The notes below the pieces were generated by a model. It ran no database searches, was not told the DNA's origin, and worked only from the letters and a program-made list of their open reading frames with translations. From NCBI GenBank assembly GCA_012845835.1, contig JABAKD010000012.1, positions 5,013,844-5,077,843 on the forward strand: a stretch of 64,000 nucleotides of DNA, read 5' to 3'. The DNA is from Undaria pinnatifida (lineage: Eukaryota > Sar > Phaeophyceae > Laminariales > Alariaceae). The position numbers were made by a program, and so were the translations under genes. This document shows positions 11,401 through 23,500 of the stretch, in pieces (position 1 is the stretch's first letter; each line of letters begins with the position of its first letter).

Positions 11401-12040
11401 AACATTCTTTTCTGGGGCGGCTCCAACGCCCCTTGCCCTGTCGTGTCCGTTCCGCACATCGACGTGAACGCGGACGGATGCCGATCGAGACAAGCGAGAA
11501 GTTGCAAAAATACCGCATGTCGATGAGAAATTCCGGAGATTTTGGTTGCGCCTTGATGATTTACACACTTGGCATCATTTCCAAACGGTAGGTAGTTGCT
11601 ATTGTAATGTTTGGAATTTTGCGGTGGCATACTCTCGAGCGTTTGTTGTGCTTGACGTCTGCAGGGCTTGAGCGTTTGTTTGTTTTGCTTGTCGTCTGCA
11701 GGGCTTGAACGAATGAAACACGTAAAAGTCTTCGGGGGGCGGTTCCAACGGGCAAAAGTCTTCGGGGGGCGGCTCCAAAGCCCCTCGCCCTTTCTTATCC
11801 GTTGGGCACCTCGACGTGAACGCGGATGGATGCTGAGCGAGACAAGGGAGAAGTTGCAAAAATATTGTATTTTGAGGAGGTAATCTTGCGACTTCGGTTG
11901 TATCTTAACGACTTCAGCGTCTGGATAATTTCCAAAATTGGCATCATTTCCAAACGGTACGAGGTAGTTGCTAAAGTTTTGAATTTTGCGGTGGTATTCT
12001 CTCGAGCGTTTGTTTTGCTTAACGTCTGCAGGGCTTGAGC
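11400..12040. repeat. R1 copies, two diverged units
   Basis: Copies at 11400-11640 and 11750-12000 share CGACGTGAACGCGGA and the TTTTGCGGTGG end. Between them is a local duplication of GTCTGCAGGGCTTGA and of AAAGTCTTCGGGGGGCGG. Confidence 0.8.
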
Positions 12041-12049
12041 GCGTGTTAT

Positions 12050-12480
12050 AATACCAGCTACACTGATCGTCGATTCTTCATGGAGTGCTGCTAACTCACG
12101 CTCTCGCGCTATCCGCAAGTCAATTACTGCGCAACAAAACGAAAAATCATACGAGTACGCAATCGGGGGGATTCGAACTCACGAAGCTGATCTATACCTA
12201 CCTGTACCAGGCTCGAGGATATAGCCTGATACGCCACTGGGGCATTGAGTGATATATAGAGCCGGTCGCCCCGGTGGTCTAGTGGGGTTACACTCGAATA
12301 TTACTACTATTAATAATAGCGTTGGTCCTTGAGTTAAATAACCACCGTTGTGGGCTTTGTTGGCATTATTTATTTGCATAAATAAATGGGAAAAAAATGG
12401 ATCAACTAACTGCTGAAGCGCACGCCTGACTAAACGAGGAGGAGGTAGTAGTGATTACGTTTACTGCGGCGCCAGGAAAG
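12050..12480. mobile_element. Head-to-head SINE-2 (reverse) / SINE-1 (forward) pair
   Basis: SINE-2 in reverse at about 12060-12258 (GCTAACTCACGCTCTCGCGC; ATTCGAACTCACGAAGC), immediately followed by SINE-1 at 12262 (GCCGGTCGCCCCGGTGGTCT). Second of three such pairs in the window. Confidence 0.75.
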
Positions 12481-13540
12481 CTACACAGCAGCATTGCGAG
12501 TGGCTGCGTCCCCGGGGCCTCGAGAATTGTATTATACAAGTTCCTCCTGTTGTTAAGCTGCGCCACTCGAAGGTGGTGGTAAGTAGACAGTAGGATGGCG
12601 TTGCTGTGGCTGTGGTCCTTGACTCCGTTGCTGTGGTCGTTTGCCGGTCAAGTGCAAGCGATCGTGTGTTGGTACGTAACTGACAAATAAGTTTGTGTTG
12701 CTTCGTACTTGGCGTGCTCCTTATTGCTGCTGATTGCTGATTGATCATCTCTTCAAGTGATTTTTTTTTTGCACACTTCTACTTTCCAGCTTCTGGACAT
12801 ACAAGCCGTAGTCACAGGTGTCGTCCTTCCCTTCCCCCCCCCGGTTATTGCCTTCATTATTTTTGGCGCATAGGGTTCAGCACCCACTGATCGTCGAATT
12901 TTCATCGAGTGTTGCTAACTCACGCTCTCGCGCTTTCCGCAAGTCAATTAGAGCACGAGACTACAAATGATACGAGTACGCACTCGGGGGGATTCAAACT
13001 CACGAAGCTGATCTATACCAGGCTCGAGGATATAACCTGATACGCCACCGGGGCAGTGAGTGATATAGAGCCGGTCGCCCCATTGGTCTAGTGGGGTTAC
13101 ACTCGAAGACTACTACCATTAATACTAGCGTTGGTCCTTGAGTTAAATAACCACCGTTGTGAGCTTTGTTGGCTTTATTTATTTGAAATAAATGGGAAAA
13201 AAGGATCAACTAACTGCTGAAATCGCCTAGCGCCGTGGGTAGGTACAAATCGACGCGAATCGACGAGGGAGGTAAATGCCGAATTCTCTCGCGATCAAAA
13301 TTAGGGCAGGTGCCGTAGTGGGGATGGGGGAGGGGAGCCCGCTATATGACCCCGGATCAAAGTTATACTACTGGGAGGGCGAGAGTAATGCGAGAATCAC
13401 ACTAAGTGAGATGGGAAAAAGAAAAGAAGTGAAGTGTATTACTGCTGCTGGAATAATACGATACCCAAGCAAGTTGCACCGATCGACTCGATCTTGACTG
13501 ACTGCTGTTGTATTATGCGATTGGTCCATGTACAACTTCT
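12430..13540. repeat. Composite repeat block, copy 2
   Basis: Repeats the module order of 8040-9450, including a SINE-2 (about 12770-13068, reverse) and SINE-1 (13072-13500, forward) head-to-head pair. A ~300 bp stretch present in copy 1 near 8155-8340 is absent. Confidence 0.75.
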
Positions 13541-13547
13541 CTAATCA

Positions 13548-13945
13548 CACGCAGCGGACATGGTCAGTGGCCTTACTGGCCCCGGATGCTTGATTGAGTG
13601 GAACTATCATAAGAAACACACTCGACACGTTTCGTCGCCAGACTAAAGGGTCAGTCGGCGTGTGGTCGGAGTTATCCGATCGAAATCTGATGAGTGAAGC
13701 TCGGAATCGGATTCACTTGGAAAAACGGTAGCTATTAATAGTAGTACATTGTTATGATTGTTAGTCTATATCGAACTCTTGGCATTACCTTTCATACTGT
13801 ACGCGCAGACTATGATTTTGTGTGGTGACTTTTTTTACTCTACCAAGTATTGAATCGAACAATTCGAAGTGCTGCCCTACCCTACCCGAAGCATGGGTGC
13901 CGGCGTATGCCGGCACCCATGCGGAGCCCTTTTATGTTTATATAA
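13548..13945. repeat. ~400 bp direct repeat, copy 2
   Basis: Second copy of the 10985-11400 repeat, ending in a perfect 14 bp stem hairpin at 13891-13922 (arms GCATGGGTGCCGGC and GCCGGCACCCATGC, loop GTAT). Confidence 0.85.
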
Positions 13946-13964
13946 TGATTCGCTTTTTTGAGGG

Positions 13965-14295
13965 AACAAGGATTTGGTCTGGAGTTTTTTTCGTCTCGGC
14001 CTCAGTATGGGATTCTCGAAACTGGAATTTCTCGGCCAAATCGCTTCGTTCGAGCGCTCTCTTCAGGGGGTGGTTTCAACGACCCTCGCCCTGCTTTGTC
14101 GGTTCCGCACTTCGACGTGAACGCGGATGGGGGCTGAGCGAGACAAGCGAAAAGTTGCGAAATTGTTGTATTTTGAAGAGGTATCTCGAGCCTTCGGTTG
14201 TATCTTGACTTCTGCAGAGCGTGACAATATCCAAAGTTGACATCATTTTCAAAGGGTGGTGGCTGAAGTTTTGAATTTTAGGGTATTATACTCGC
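13965..14295. repeat. R1 copy, diverged
   Basis: Contains GGTCTGGAGTTTTTTTCGTC, TTCGACGTGAACGCGGATGG and the AGTTTTGAATTTTAGGGT end. Confidence 0.75.
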
Positions 14296-14809
14296 GAGCG
14301 TTTGTTTTGCTTGACGTCTACATAGCTTGAACGAAAAAAACACAGAAAAACCATTTTTTTAAAAGGCATAATTTGCAACTTGACAAAATTTGCAAACTTC
14401 TCTCCCAGGCGCAAAAACAAGTGAAACTGCATCGCTCTAATTCATCATTTAATATTGCGTTTTGTGCTGTTCAAGTGTTTCTCATTTTCAACTTGCTTGC
14501 TCTGCACGTCAACCTGGTGTAGGCTCAAAATCGTTTTTCAGCGCGACCCATTATGCAAATAATTAGCTAGCCAAATTGCGATCGCGTAAGTAATTGCGAG
14601 CTTAGTTAGGCTTTGACCCAATAGGTGAGTGTGAATGAAATCGGGATTTTCAGCCTCTTTTTTCAGGGTCGCATAAGCGACCAAAAGGTGGTTATGCAGG
14701 CAAGAATTTCGAATTGAATTGTTGCCCCATGCGAGCGAGTTAAAAGATCTAGTACTTGCAGCCTGCCCGATGAGTCGTATAGTTTTGAAATCTACGGACA
14801 CATGACTCA

Positions 14810-15225
14810 TGGTTCACGTATGTACGAGCGATATAGGATATAGGGTATTGGGAAATGAGTGTTTTTTATTGGATGGTGGTTTGTTGTCAGAATGTCAGCC
14901 ACCCCGCTGGAAACATGCCTTCTACGGTATATTTAGTTCTTGGTTAATTCCGATGGGGTACGCCCTTTATATCAGTCTTGTTTTGTTCCAGTTTTTGCCC
15001 CCTGATTTGTGGGCGGCTTCTGGCCGATCTCGACCCATCCCATGTTTTCATTGTGATAATATACTCGGATACGCGACAATAATATAATGGATTTTTCTGC
15101 ATAATGATCAACATCTGGGACTTCTCTTTTATCCGCTGCCACCGCGCAATCAAGGCCCCCGCATGAGGTGGCCCACGCGAGCAAGCCGACCCTGAGCGTG
15201 GGTTTTCCCATCACGAGTAGCATGC
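14810..15225. other. Non-array filler within the tandem array
   Basis: Unique-looking AT-rich sequence between array modules. Nothing recognised. Confidence 0.4.
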
Positions 15226-16040
15226 CAAAATCCCCGAAACAAATTGCGAGCTTAGGTAGGCTTTGACCCCGCAGGAGAATGAAATCGGGATTTACAGCCT
15301 CTTTTTTCGGGGTCGCATAATAAGCGACCAAGAGGTGATGATGCGGGCAATGATTCCATTAAAAAAAAACGAAAAAGAAATCAAACGATAAGAAGAAGAG
15401 TTGTAAAGAATGTGATGCAAGAACATCAGTAAGGCTGCAAGACGAACAACATACGTCCACAACAACGCGTATTATGCCAGTAGTAGATCGATCTTATTCG
15501 TCCTTTTAAAATGCGGTTGGTGCTTGCTGTTCAAGTGTTTCTCATTTCAAGCGTGCTTGCTCTGCACGTCAACCTGATATAAGCTCAAAATCGTTTTTTT
15601 GCGCGACCTAATATGAAAATAACTAGCCAAATCGCGACCGCGTAAGTAATTGCGAGCTTAGTTAGGCTTTGACCCAATAGGCGAATGAATCCGGGATTCT
15701 AACCGAATTTTTTCCGGGTCGCATAAGCGACCAAGAGACAATTACGCGGGCAAGCATTCCGAATTGGATTGTTGCCCTATGCGAGCGAGCAGCATGCCAA
15801 ACACCGCGAATCAAACTTCGAGCTTTTAGTTAGGCCTTGACCCAATAGGCGAATAAAATCGGGATCCTCAGCGTCTTTTTTCGGGGTCGTATAGACGACC
15901 AAGAGGTGATAATGCGGGCCAAAATTCGATGAAAAAAAAAACGAAACGGAAAGAAATCGATAAAAGTTGTGAAGAATGTGATGCAAGTAGACCAGAAAGG
16001 CTGCAAGACGAACAATGTACGTCCACAAGAACGCGTATTA

Positions 16041-16465
16041 GACCAACCATCACGGGAAATATTTTGAGCGATTGTTTCTCTCTTTTAACAGGGATCTCCG
16101 CCGCCAAAAGTAACAACCATCCACCATGGGACTAAAAATCATCAATTTTTTGGGGTTCAGAAATAATCGAGGCCAGAAATCAGCGGATCTGGTGATTTCT
16201 GAGCCCAGGAATAACAGTTCTTCCAACCTCTCAGCACTGGGATTGTTTGACTTTTGAATACTACCTCGTACCAAGTATCACATGTCACCAGTGCCTACTC
16301 TGTACCTGGTATGATACCTGTCTACTGTACAAGTCACCCATTCAAAATGAACAACTTTCCAGAAATCATAAGCCATGATGTATACCCCTTATTTCTCATG
16401 CAATTATTTCTGGAGCCTCAAAACTAGAAAAACAATCGCTCAATTTTTCTTCATAATAGTAGGTC
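16041..16465. mobile_element. MITE with TTA target duplication, 425 bp
   Basis: Left end GACCAACCAT and reverse-complemented right end GACCTACTAT form terminal inverted repeats, extended inward by a matching TTGAGCGATTGTTT block. TTA flanks both sides (CGTATTA at left, TTATACCAG at right). Sister array units at about 15473, 17032 and 18481 show the empty site. The 3 bp TTA duplication suits a PIF/Harbinger-type non-autonomous element. No transposase frame inside. Confidence 0.8.
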
Positions 16466-17316
16466 TTATACCAGTAGTAGATCGCTCTAATTCGTCCCTT
16501 TGCATTGCGTTTGGTTCTGTTCAAATGTTTCTGATTTTAAGCGTGCTTGTTCTGTACGTCAACTTGATACAGGCCCAAAGCGTTTTTTTCGCGCGACCTA
16601 TTATGTAAATAACTAGCTAGTCCAATTGCGACCGCGCAAATAATTGCGAGCATAGTTAGGCTTTGACCCAATAGGCGAATGAAATCGGGATTCTCACCGA
16701 CTTTTTTCCAGGTCGCATAAGCGACCAAAAGGTGATTATGTGGGTAAGCATTCCGAATTGGATTGCTGCCCTGTGCGAGCGAGTAACATGCCAAAACCCG
16801 CGAAACAAATTGCGAGCTTTTAGTTAGGCTTTGACCTAATAGGCGAATGAAATCGGGATTTTCAGCCACTTTTTTCAGGTTCACATAATAAGCGACCAAG
16901 AGGTGATGATGCGGGCAATAATTCCATGACAAAAAAGTGAAAAAGAAAACAAACGATAAGAATTGCGAAGAATGTGACGCAGGAAGACCAGAAAGGCTGC
17001 AAGATGAACAACATACGTCCACAAGAACGCGTATTATACTGGTGGTAGATCGCTCTAATTCGTCATTTTATATTGCGTTTGGTGCTGTTCAAGTGTTTCT
17101 CATTTTGAGCGTGTGCTCTGCACGTCAACCTGGTATAGACTTAAAATCGTTTTTTTGCGCGACCTATTATGCAAATAACTAGCTAGCCAAATTGCGACCG
17201 AGTAAATAATCGCGAGCTTAGTTAGGCTTTGATCCAATAGGCGAATGAAAATGTTATTTTCGCCGACTTTTTTCGAAGTCGCATAAGCGACCAAGAGGTG
17301 ATTACGCGGGCAAGTA

Positions 17317-18032
17317 CGAGCTGGGCCGGGCAAGAGGCCCTTATGGGGACAATATCGCAATATCACCCCCAATTTTTGAAGTTTGGATCTGAAATTTCGA
17401 CACGTGATTTCAAGCAAGCTGAGCAACACATTCAAACTGGGATGCGAAAAAAAAAGGAAAAAAATCGTCCTCCTACGGCCGGCCCAAAATTTCTGCAGAA
17501 GCTTGAGGCGGGGAAAAGTGCATCGATTTTATTGTTTTGCATCTCACTTTCACTTTTTTTTTTAGCTTGATTCAAATCACGGGTCAAAATATCAGATCCT
17601 AACTTCAAAAATTGAGAGGTGCGTGGCCAAGTTTCCACCGAAGTGCCTCTTCATACAAATTTACATATATTTCAGGGATTCATCCATAACTTTCGAGCGA
17701 AAGTGACCCATGAAATGAAACGCATATGTCCCTACTCCTCGTCCCAAGATGTACATGCCCAGAAAAATTGAGCCAATTCCATCCACGTTGTATTTCGAAC
17801 AATTTAAAAAAAAGCAACACAAACAAATCACGAAAAAAAATGCTCAATCTAGGAGACGTGAGTGGCAAACACTTTTTTCGGCACCACCTTGGCAGATTCT
17901 CAAGCTGGAGGGCTTAAAATGACCACCGTATCTAGCTGATTACGAGGATATGCTCAGTTTGCAGTGGGTCACTGTTGTTCAAAAGATATGCCCGACTGAC
18001 GGATTAGGGGGTTTCTTGGCCGGCCCAGCTCG
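17317..18032. mobile_element. MITE with TA target duplication and inner foldback, 716 bp
   Basis: The ends CGAGCTGGGCCGGGCAAGA and, at the other end, CGAGCTGGGCCGGCCAAGA (reverse complement) are flanked by TA. Array sisters near 15755 and 18758 show the uninterrupted sequence. Inside, 17371-17425 and 17565-17615 form a second inverted repeat sharing TTTTTGAAGTT(T/A)GGATCTGA. TA targeting suits a Tc1/mariner-type non-autonomous element, but no transposase remains. Confidence 0.85.
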
Positions 18033-19009
18033 TATTCCGAATTGAATTGTTGTTCTATGCGAGCGAGTTGCTTGCCAAAAGCCGCGAAACGAATTGCGAG
18101 CTTTTAGTTAGGCCTTGACCCAATAGGCGAATGAAATCGGGATTCTCACCGACTTTTTTCGAGGTCGCATAAGCGACCAAGAGGTGATTACGCGGGCAAC
18201 TATCCCAAATTGAATCATTGCCCTATGCGAGCGAGTAGCAGGACAAAAGCCGCGATGCACATTGCGAGCTTTTAGTTAGGCTTTGACCCAATAGGCGAAT
18301 GAAATCGGGATTTGCAGCGTCTTTTTTCGAGGTCGTATAAGCGACCAAGAAGAGGTGATGATGCGGGCAATATTTCCATTAAAAAAAACGAAAAGAAAAA
18401 AAACGATAGGAGTTGTAAAGAATGTGATGCAAAAAGGCCAGAAAGGCTGCAAGACGAACAACATACGTCCACAAGAACGCGTATTGTACCAGTAGTAGAT
18501 GGCTCTAATTCGTCCTTTTATATTGCGTTTGGTGCACGTTTCTCGTTTTGAGCGTGCTTGCTCTGCACGTCAACCTGGTATAGGCCCAAAATCGTTTGTT
18601 TGCGCGACCTATTATGCAAATAATTAGCTAGCCAAATTGTGACCGCGTAAGTAATTGCGAGCTTAGTTAGGCTTTGACCCAATAGGCGACTAATTCAGAC
18701 TTTTCACCGATTTTCTTCGGGGTCGCATAAGCGACCAAAAGGTGATTACGCGGGCAAATATTCCGAATTGAATTGTTGCCCTATCTATGCGAGCGGGTAG
18801 CATGCCAACACCCGCGATGATAATTGCGAGCTTTTTATTATGAGGCTTTGACCCAATAGGCGAATGAAATCGGGATTTTCAGCGTCTTTTTTCGGGGTCG
18901 CATAATAAGCGACCAAGAAGAGGTGATAATGCGGGCAGTACTTACATGAAGAAAAAGGGAAAAGGGAAACAAACGATAGGAGTTGTGAAGAATGTCGCTA
19001 CTACTGTAA

Positions 19010-19560
19010 GTTCTGCGTACATTAAAAGTACATATTGTTGGATGGAGGGCATTCAGTATGCCTTATCTCTTCCTTTTAGTGCTTCTCTGTAAGTAAACTC
19101 TTCGTCCACTGTGGAAGTAAACACGGAGGGGTGTTCCAAGGCACCATCAACGGGGCCTTCATTTTTCCCTTCCGTAAATTAAGTATGTTTAACCATTCCG
19201 TCCAGTGCATTATTTATTGATGCCATGTCCTCTTTCGTTTCGCCTAGCTAGAAGCGAAGCAGGTTCTCAATACTTTTTTCGGTATTTCTGCACTCAATTT
19301 TGTTTCATGTAGGCTAACTTTTACTTGGCGGCGCTTTTAATAACAGAGTGTGTTTCGCCTATGTTTGCTTTCTTTGTTTTATGTTTTTCTTCTGTCAAAG
19401 TAACCTCCAGAAACTCATATGACATGTTCGTATTAAACTCTTGGCATTACTTTCAAGTTCAACGCCGAATCGGACAGCTACGACTTTTTTCTCGTCGAAC
19501 TGCTGCCCTGCCCATGCGGAGCCCTTGTAGATAATGCACTGGTGCATTCCGCAGCCTGCC
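19010..19560. other. No gene seen
   Basis: AT-rich sequence. A piece of the 11.0/13.5 kb direct repeat, lacking the hairpin, lies at 19430-19535. Confidence 0.45.
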
Positions 19561-19569
19561 GTCAGATTT

Positions 19570-19825
19570 TGTCCCCCTCAAAAACGGGTTTCATAGTTTC
19601 CGCGCACAGATATTAACATCACCCTGTTGACTTGGTACAAGCTACACTACTGTATGTAGTAGTAGTTCTAAGGGGGGTCGCCGACCTACAGTATATCCTT
19701 AATGAGAAAACACACACCCAATAATACGCGCGATCGGAGTATCACAAACAGCTTGCGAAGATGAGTTTCGACGAAATCTTTCGATCCCACAGCTGGAGTG
19801 CATTTCTATTTTTTATAATATAGGT
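19570..19825 (-). repeat. Dispersed repeat R2, reverse copy
   Basis: Reverse complement of the 3524-3795 family: ACATCACCCTGTTGACTTGG, GCTACACTACTGTA and CGCGCGATCGGAGTATCAC are its hallmarks. Confidence 0.75.
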
Positions 19826-20084
19826 CTACACCTGGTGCGTCGTGTGCTTCGTGCTCTGGCTGGACGATAGTTCTCGTCACTCACTGGACGTGCTCGTGAC
19901 AACTAGGAAGTCAGAATTATTGATGGTATACGGTACGTCGTGTGCCTCACACTTTGAACGGTACTCATCACTCACTGAAATAAATTAAGCTTGTTCGTGA
20001 TATCATACATACCTGGTACCAAGGTACGTACATCATCAGCAGAAGTACGTTATTATAGCCTCGCTCGCTGAACGGTACTCACTC

Positions 20085-20285
20085 CCCAAAATATCGTCCC
20101 ATCATCATGATCAGAGCAGGCGCAGCCGCAGCAGCAGAGTGTAGCCTCGCTCGCTGTACGATACCCTCCAATCGCTCGTAGAAAATTGATGACGAGAGTT
20201 TCTCACACTACTACTGTAAATACAAATATCGTCACATCATCGTACTCAGAGCAGGCGCAGCCGCAGCAGCAGAGTATCTGGCCCA
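20085..20285. repeat. ~60 bp direct repeat, two copies
   Basis: AGAGCAGGCGCAGCCGCAGC, preceded by a CATCATCAT/CATCATCGT stretch, occurs at 20088-20150 and 20226-20277, about 135 bp apart. Confidence 0.7.
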
Positions 20286-20433
20286 GTAAACATAGAAGTA
20301 GTTCGAACACAATACGTCGGCTGACACGTCGGCTGATACGTCGGCCGGTTGAATGGTCGATACTCAACTTTGCACGCTGCGTAGTGTGATAGCTGGTACC
20401 TGGTACCTGGTATTTTGACAAAATCTTCTAAAC

Positions 20434-20560
20434 ACATCAGCTGTGAGTTCGATAAATTTAGGGTCGATACTCATTTTTGCAAGCTGCGTGATACACCTGC
20501 CGCTCGTTTGTCCTGCCGACTCTGTTAAGGTGAACACTAATAGCCAATTGTAGTGAGATA
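20434..20560. repeat. Dispersed repeat R2, partial copy
   Basis: Keeps only the CTGTGAGTTCGATAAATT..CTCATTTTTGCAAGCTGCGTG section of the family. Confidence 0.55.
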
Positions 20561-23500
20561 ATTTTGCCAATTAATGCAATGGAGGAGTTAATTTGACACG
20601 ATTGTATGTCGGCCGCGAAAACACAGGGGGGGGGGAGATGCGACGAGTTTGCAGGAGTTGTTTGTTGACTCTCGAAGCTTTTCATAGAAGGAGAAAAGAG
20701 CAGCCTGTCCACACACAAGCACACAATGCACAACAAGTAGATGAACGAATAAAATAAGTTCGTCGAACTAACGGCTGACGTCCTTGAAATATTTTTTATA
20801 CAACAAAAAATAAGAACACACACACGGACAGCGGACTGTCGGGGATCCTTGGGGTGGATCTTTTTATGTTCGGCGACGCGCCGACTCACCGTTGCGTAGA
20901 AGAAGCGTCACGGCAAAAAAAAACAGCGTTGTTGGAGACAGGCCCTAGGCCAGGAGAAAGAGAGAGATTGCTGCTGTGTCATGATCTCTCGTACTGCGCA
21001 CGTATAATCTACACTGATGTGGGTCGTTCTCTCGTACGGCGGTAACTGCTCTATCTACGTGCTACAGTTTTGAACCATCATACTCATGTCGTACTGCTGT
21101 TGTCGTAGCAGTTCTTTTTTTACGGCAGGCAGCAACTACTCTACCAAGCAGTGGTTTTAAACCATACTCATATCGCATACCAGTTACCGCAGAACCATGT
21201 GTCATAGAAAATGGCATCTGTCTAGGAAACCAAACAGCAAATAAAAGGGTATGTCCGATTCAAATTCACATGTCGAGCAACTCCAATGGCAGTGATCCTG
21301 CTTCCTACCTCTCGGCTTTGGCTTATATCCCTTACCGCGGCAAGCAGACCAGAGGCACCTGTGTCCCCAAGCTACGCTCATACTGTTTGTGGGCAACGCA
21401 GCGAAAGCGGGAACCCGACAAAAAAAAACGATAACCAAACACGCCACCCAACACAACGATGCCACCATATGAGTACGTACCGCGTGCGGCTAGCTGCTGT
21501 TGTGTCCTACAGAAGAAGGAGCGAAGAGGGTATGTTCAACTTTTTGTTCTCGAAACACTTTTTGTGCAGCGAGTACGAAGTCATCATATCCAGCCCGCGC
21601 AGAGCTCGCCCTCGCTCCCAGCGAAGTATTGGCGACTCTTTCCCAAATGCCAGAGCTTGACGAGCTTGATTATGTGTGCGTTTTTTCTGTTCCTGTTGTA
21701 GTCTTGAAAAATGCTGGCGCATGTTTCGTTCGATCGAGTAATTCTTCTCCCCACCTCACCTCACATCCCCACCTCACCTCACCTCACAACGCGTTGTAGC
21801 CTTGGCGCTACGGCAGGAAGAAGGGGAGGACGATCTCGATCCAGCACAGCAACGGACGGCACGCTGTTCGCAGCGTCGCTCGGGGTTCGAGAGGTCGTTT
21901 AGGTCGTGTGGGGCTGGTTGCTGAGTGAGTTGGGTTGTTTTGTGCAGAAGCAAGGGTCGGTTGTGCTCGTAGGCGGGCGGACAGTATGACGACGGGTATA
22001 TCATATTAGCAGAGATAGACGGGTGGTGCCCCAGGAATGAACAAAAAGCGTTTTTTTTGTTCTGGTTCGGGCAGTTTTGCCCAATCAAAATTGTCGGCCG
22101 TTTTTATCATTTATTCGGGTAGCTTGCCCAATCAGTCACGTTTCTGTGCTCGCGCCGCCACCGCTACGATTGTTTTCTCGGGTACTGGTAGCTTGTACCC
22201 AATCGTATATTATATTCCACTCTTCTATCATCGTTTTGATTCTCGTGCGTGTGTCATTACGACGAGACACCGACCTCCTCCTGGCGCGAAGCTACCTGGT
22301 ACCTGGTATGTAACAAGGGGCAGCCCTGGGCGAACAAATGTGCAACCTGTTCGAACTCTCGCAACATCCAGACAGGGGGGTCAATATATCTATAAAGAGT
22401 AACGGACTATGACCTCTTCAGAGTCCACTAATTCGTCCTACTTCCAAGATATCTTTTACGAGTGAATCGCGATCACCAAGGCTTAGTAGGTGCACCAGCG
22501 ACATCTACCCTAAGAAGTAAACTTGTTGGGGCTGGTCAGTGTTGCTTACCAGTTACCTTTTTTTCTTTTCTAGTTGTCAAGAACTTAATTTGTTTAACGT
22601 TATTACATGTATGTACCTGGAATACGAGGCTGGCTCATAGGGACGCCTGTCTGCGTTTCCCTTTTGGACTTGCGACACCGCCCCCCCCCCCGTCATTTCA
22701 AGCCAGCCGCATCCATCTAGAGGGGGGAGAGGATAAAATGAAAATTGGATGAATTCTTGTGGAAAATGGGACATGACCTAGGCATCGGTAGGGGGGGCAC
22801 CACCCCCTTTTTTTTTTATCACTACCGTGTTTGAGCCACTCGCACGAGTGACTGTACTTTTCTGACAAAACTTGAGGCGACCTTTTGGCGCGTCGTAGTT
22901 TCCTACTCCATTGCGGATTTCATATCAAAACAGCACGACAGCTCTAGGAAGCAAAACGAACAGGGGGGAGGGTCACTCGCGCGAGTGACCCCGACCCACC
23001 GCCAAAAAAGTCCCAAAAAGTGCCCCCCACTGTCGACACCGGTATTTCTCAACGCGTTTACACGGCAGCAAGTAGCAGCACACTAGTCGGCAGTATAATG
23101 GTCGACGCTGCTTGTTGTTTTCCTCGTGCCATCTATTATTATCTTGGCACATCTTTCTCGTATCTCAGAATCGGGGTCACATAGCGCCCCCCCTCCCCCC
23201 GCTAAGGTGCATGCCTTCCTTGATGGGGAAAAACGATGGGGGGGGGGGTTGCATGCGATTATCTCCGTTGTTGTTTTGTTTTTGCTGATTTTGATTGAGC
23301 ATTATCTCCGCACTGAAAAAACCGACGACAACCAAAACAAACCCAAGAATGCATCCCCAGTCCAGCGCAGCACACGAGAGACAAACACCTTGCATCGCGT
23401 TGCGTCGCGTCGTCAAAATATACCGGATCTCGCGCGCGCAAGACTTCTGTGATGATGTGATGATGCGTTTCAGTAAAGCAGGAAAATAACTATGACACGT

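Larger units (their letters stand above)
14340..19010. repeat. Higher-order tandem array, ~560-730 bp unit x about 5
   Basis: Unit starts, marked by TCGCTCTAATTCGTC or a variant, lie near 14432, 15490, 16480, 17048 and 18496. Each unit holds one or two ~180 bp submonomers carrying TTAGTTAGGCTTTGACCCAA and the self-complementary GGTCGCATAAGCGACC, plus a purine-rich module with AATGTGATGCAAG..GGCTGCAAGACGAAC. Two MITEs and other fillers lengthen some units. At least 11 submonomers are present. Four copies of the purine-rich module share an open frame with a CEECDA core, but identity is equally high at DNA level, so coding is doubtful. Confidence 0.85.

Noticed and set aside
15929-18551. Recurring open frame with a CEECDA..RPERLQDEQ core as a possible gene family
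   Set aside because: Lies in each unit of the tandem array. Synonymous and other changes look equally constrained by eye, and no start or domain is clear.
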